From Rhodothermaceae bacterium (GTDB taxonomy: Bacteria; Bacteroidota; Rhodothermia; Rhodothermales; JAHEMB01): DNA of 5,996 nucleotides. Positions 5,908 through 5,996 of this stretch are shown here, piece by piece. How positions within the stretch are numbered: the first letter of the stretch is position 1; the number at the start of each line of letters is the position of its first letter. The stretch is from assembly GCA_024643915.1 (NCBI GenBank), contig JAHEMB010000258.1, positions 1-5,996 on the forward strand, read 5' to 3'. The notes beneath the pieces were generated by a model. The model did not search any database. It was not told the origin of the DNA and worked only from the letters and a program-made list of their open reading frames with translations. A program made the position numbers and the translations under genes.

Positions 5908-5996
5908 ATGCTGGTAGCCGAATCTCGCTTCCTCCTCTTCGACAGCGCAATAAGCTGGTGGCCAGAGTCGCCGGACAGAGCGGCCTGGCTGCTCAA
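5908..5996 (+). CDS. Probable start of a downstream gene, first 29 codons only
   Basis: The ATG at 5908 opens a frame that stays open to the right edge, starting MLVAESRFLLFDSAISWWPE. Third positions are mostly G or C as in the genes upstream, in contrast to the AT-richer gap at 5795-5907. It lies on the same strand as the polysaccharide genes and may continue that operon. There is no good Shine-Dalgarno match and too little protein to name a family. The opposite strand is also open here but with poorer codon choice. Confidence 0.45.
   Translation, partial: MLVAESRFLLFDSAISWWPESPDRAAWLL

Noticed and set aside
5847..5996. Minus-strand frame entering from the right edge and ending in a hydrophobic stretch (SIYIIGAGSIAFLVPLL)
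   Set aside because: It could be the C-terminus of a convergent gene, but its last codons (ATA ATA GGA, CTT) are unlike the neighbours and include the AT-rich gap; the plus-strand frame from 5908 fits better. Not fully excluded.

Overview
The window comes from a GC-rich bacterial chromosome. Genes use mostly G or C at the third codon position, and most starts have only weak Shine-Dalgarno matches. The content is the head of a surface-polysaccharide (capsule or exopolysaccharide) locus. Taxonomy cannot be fixed from the sequence; a high-GC member of the Bacteroidota/Rhodothermota side is a guess from the poor ribosome-binding sites and base composition.

Layout: (1) 1-531, minus strand, the first 177 codons of a gene running off the left edge; the protein is low-complexity, rich in Pro/Ala/Ser/Gly, with period-5 Tyr-Gln repeats. 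(2) 532-1018, a divergent intergenic region with several short hairpins and no convincing gene. (3) 1019-2074, plus strand, a protein of about 351 residues that I do not recognise by name; it looks like a highly diverged sigma-70-type factor. (4) 2081-2376, a roughly 300-bp segment bounded by a perfect 12-bp direct repeat and holding a pyrimidine tract of 8-bp tandem repeats; it looks like an insertion between two genes that once overlapped. (5) 2379-2609, a small acidic helical protein that could be the partner (anti-sigma-like) of gene 3. (6) 2798-4294, a WbaP-type polyprenyl-phosphate sugar-1-phosphate transferase, the membrane enzyme that starts repeat-unit synthesis on undecaprenyl phosphate. 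(7) 4353-4481, a structured leader with a 21-codon open frame whose stop overlaps the next start. (8) 4478-5794, a Wzx-like lipid-linked oligosaccharide flippase. (9) From 5908, the probable first 29 codons of another gene leaving the right edge.

Working model (inference): genes 3 and 5 form a regulatory pair upstream of the polysaccharide genes. WbaP loads the first sugar phosphate on the lipid carrier, glycosyltransferases outside the window extend it, and the flippase moves the unit across the inner membrane. The most unusual observations are the apparent insertion scar that splits the regulator pair and the hairpin plus short coupled frame in front of the flippase.
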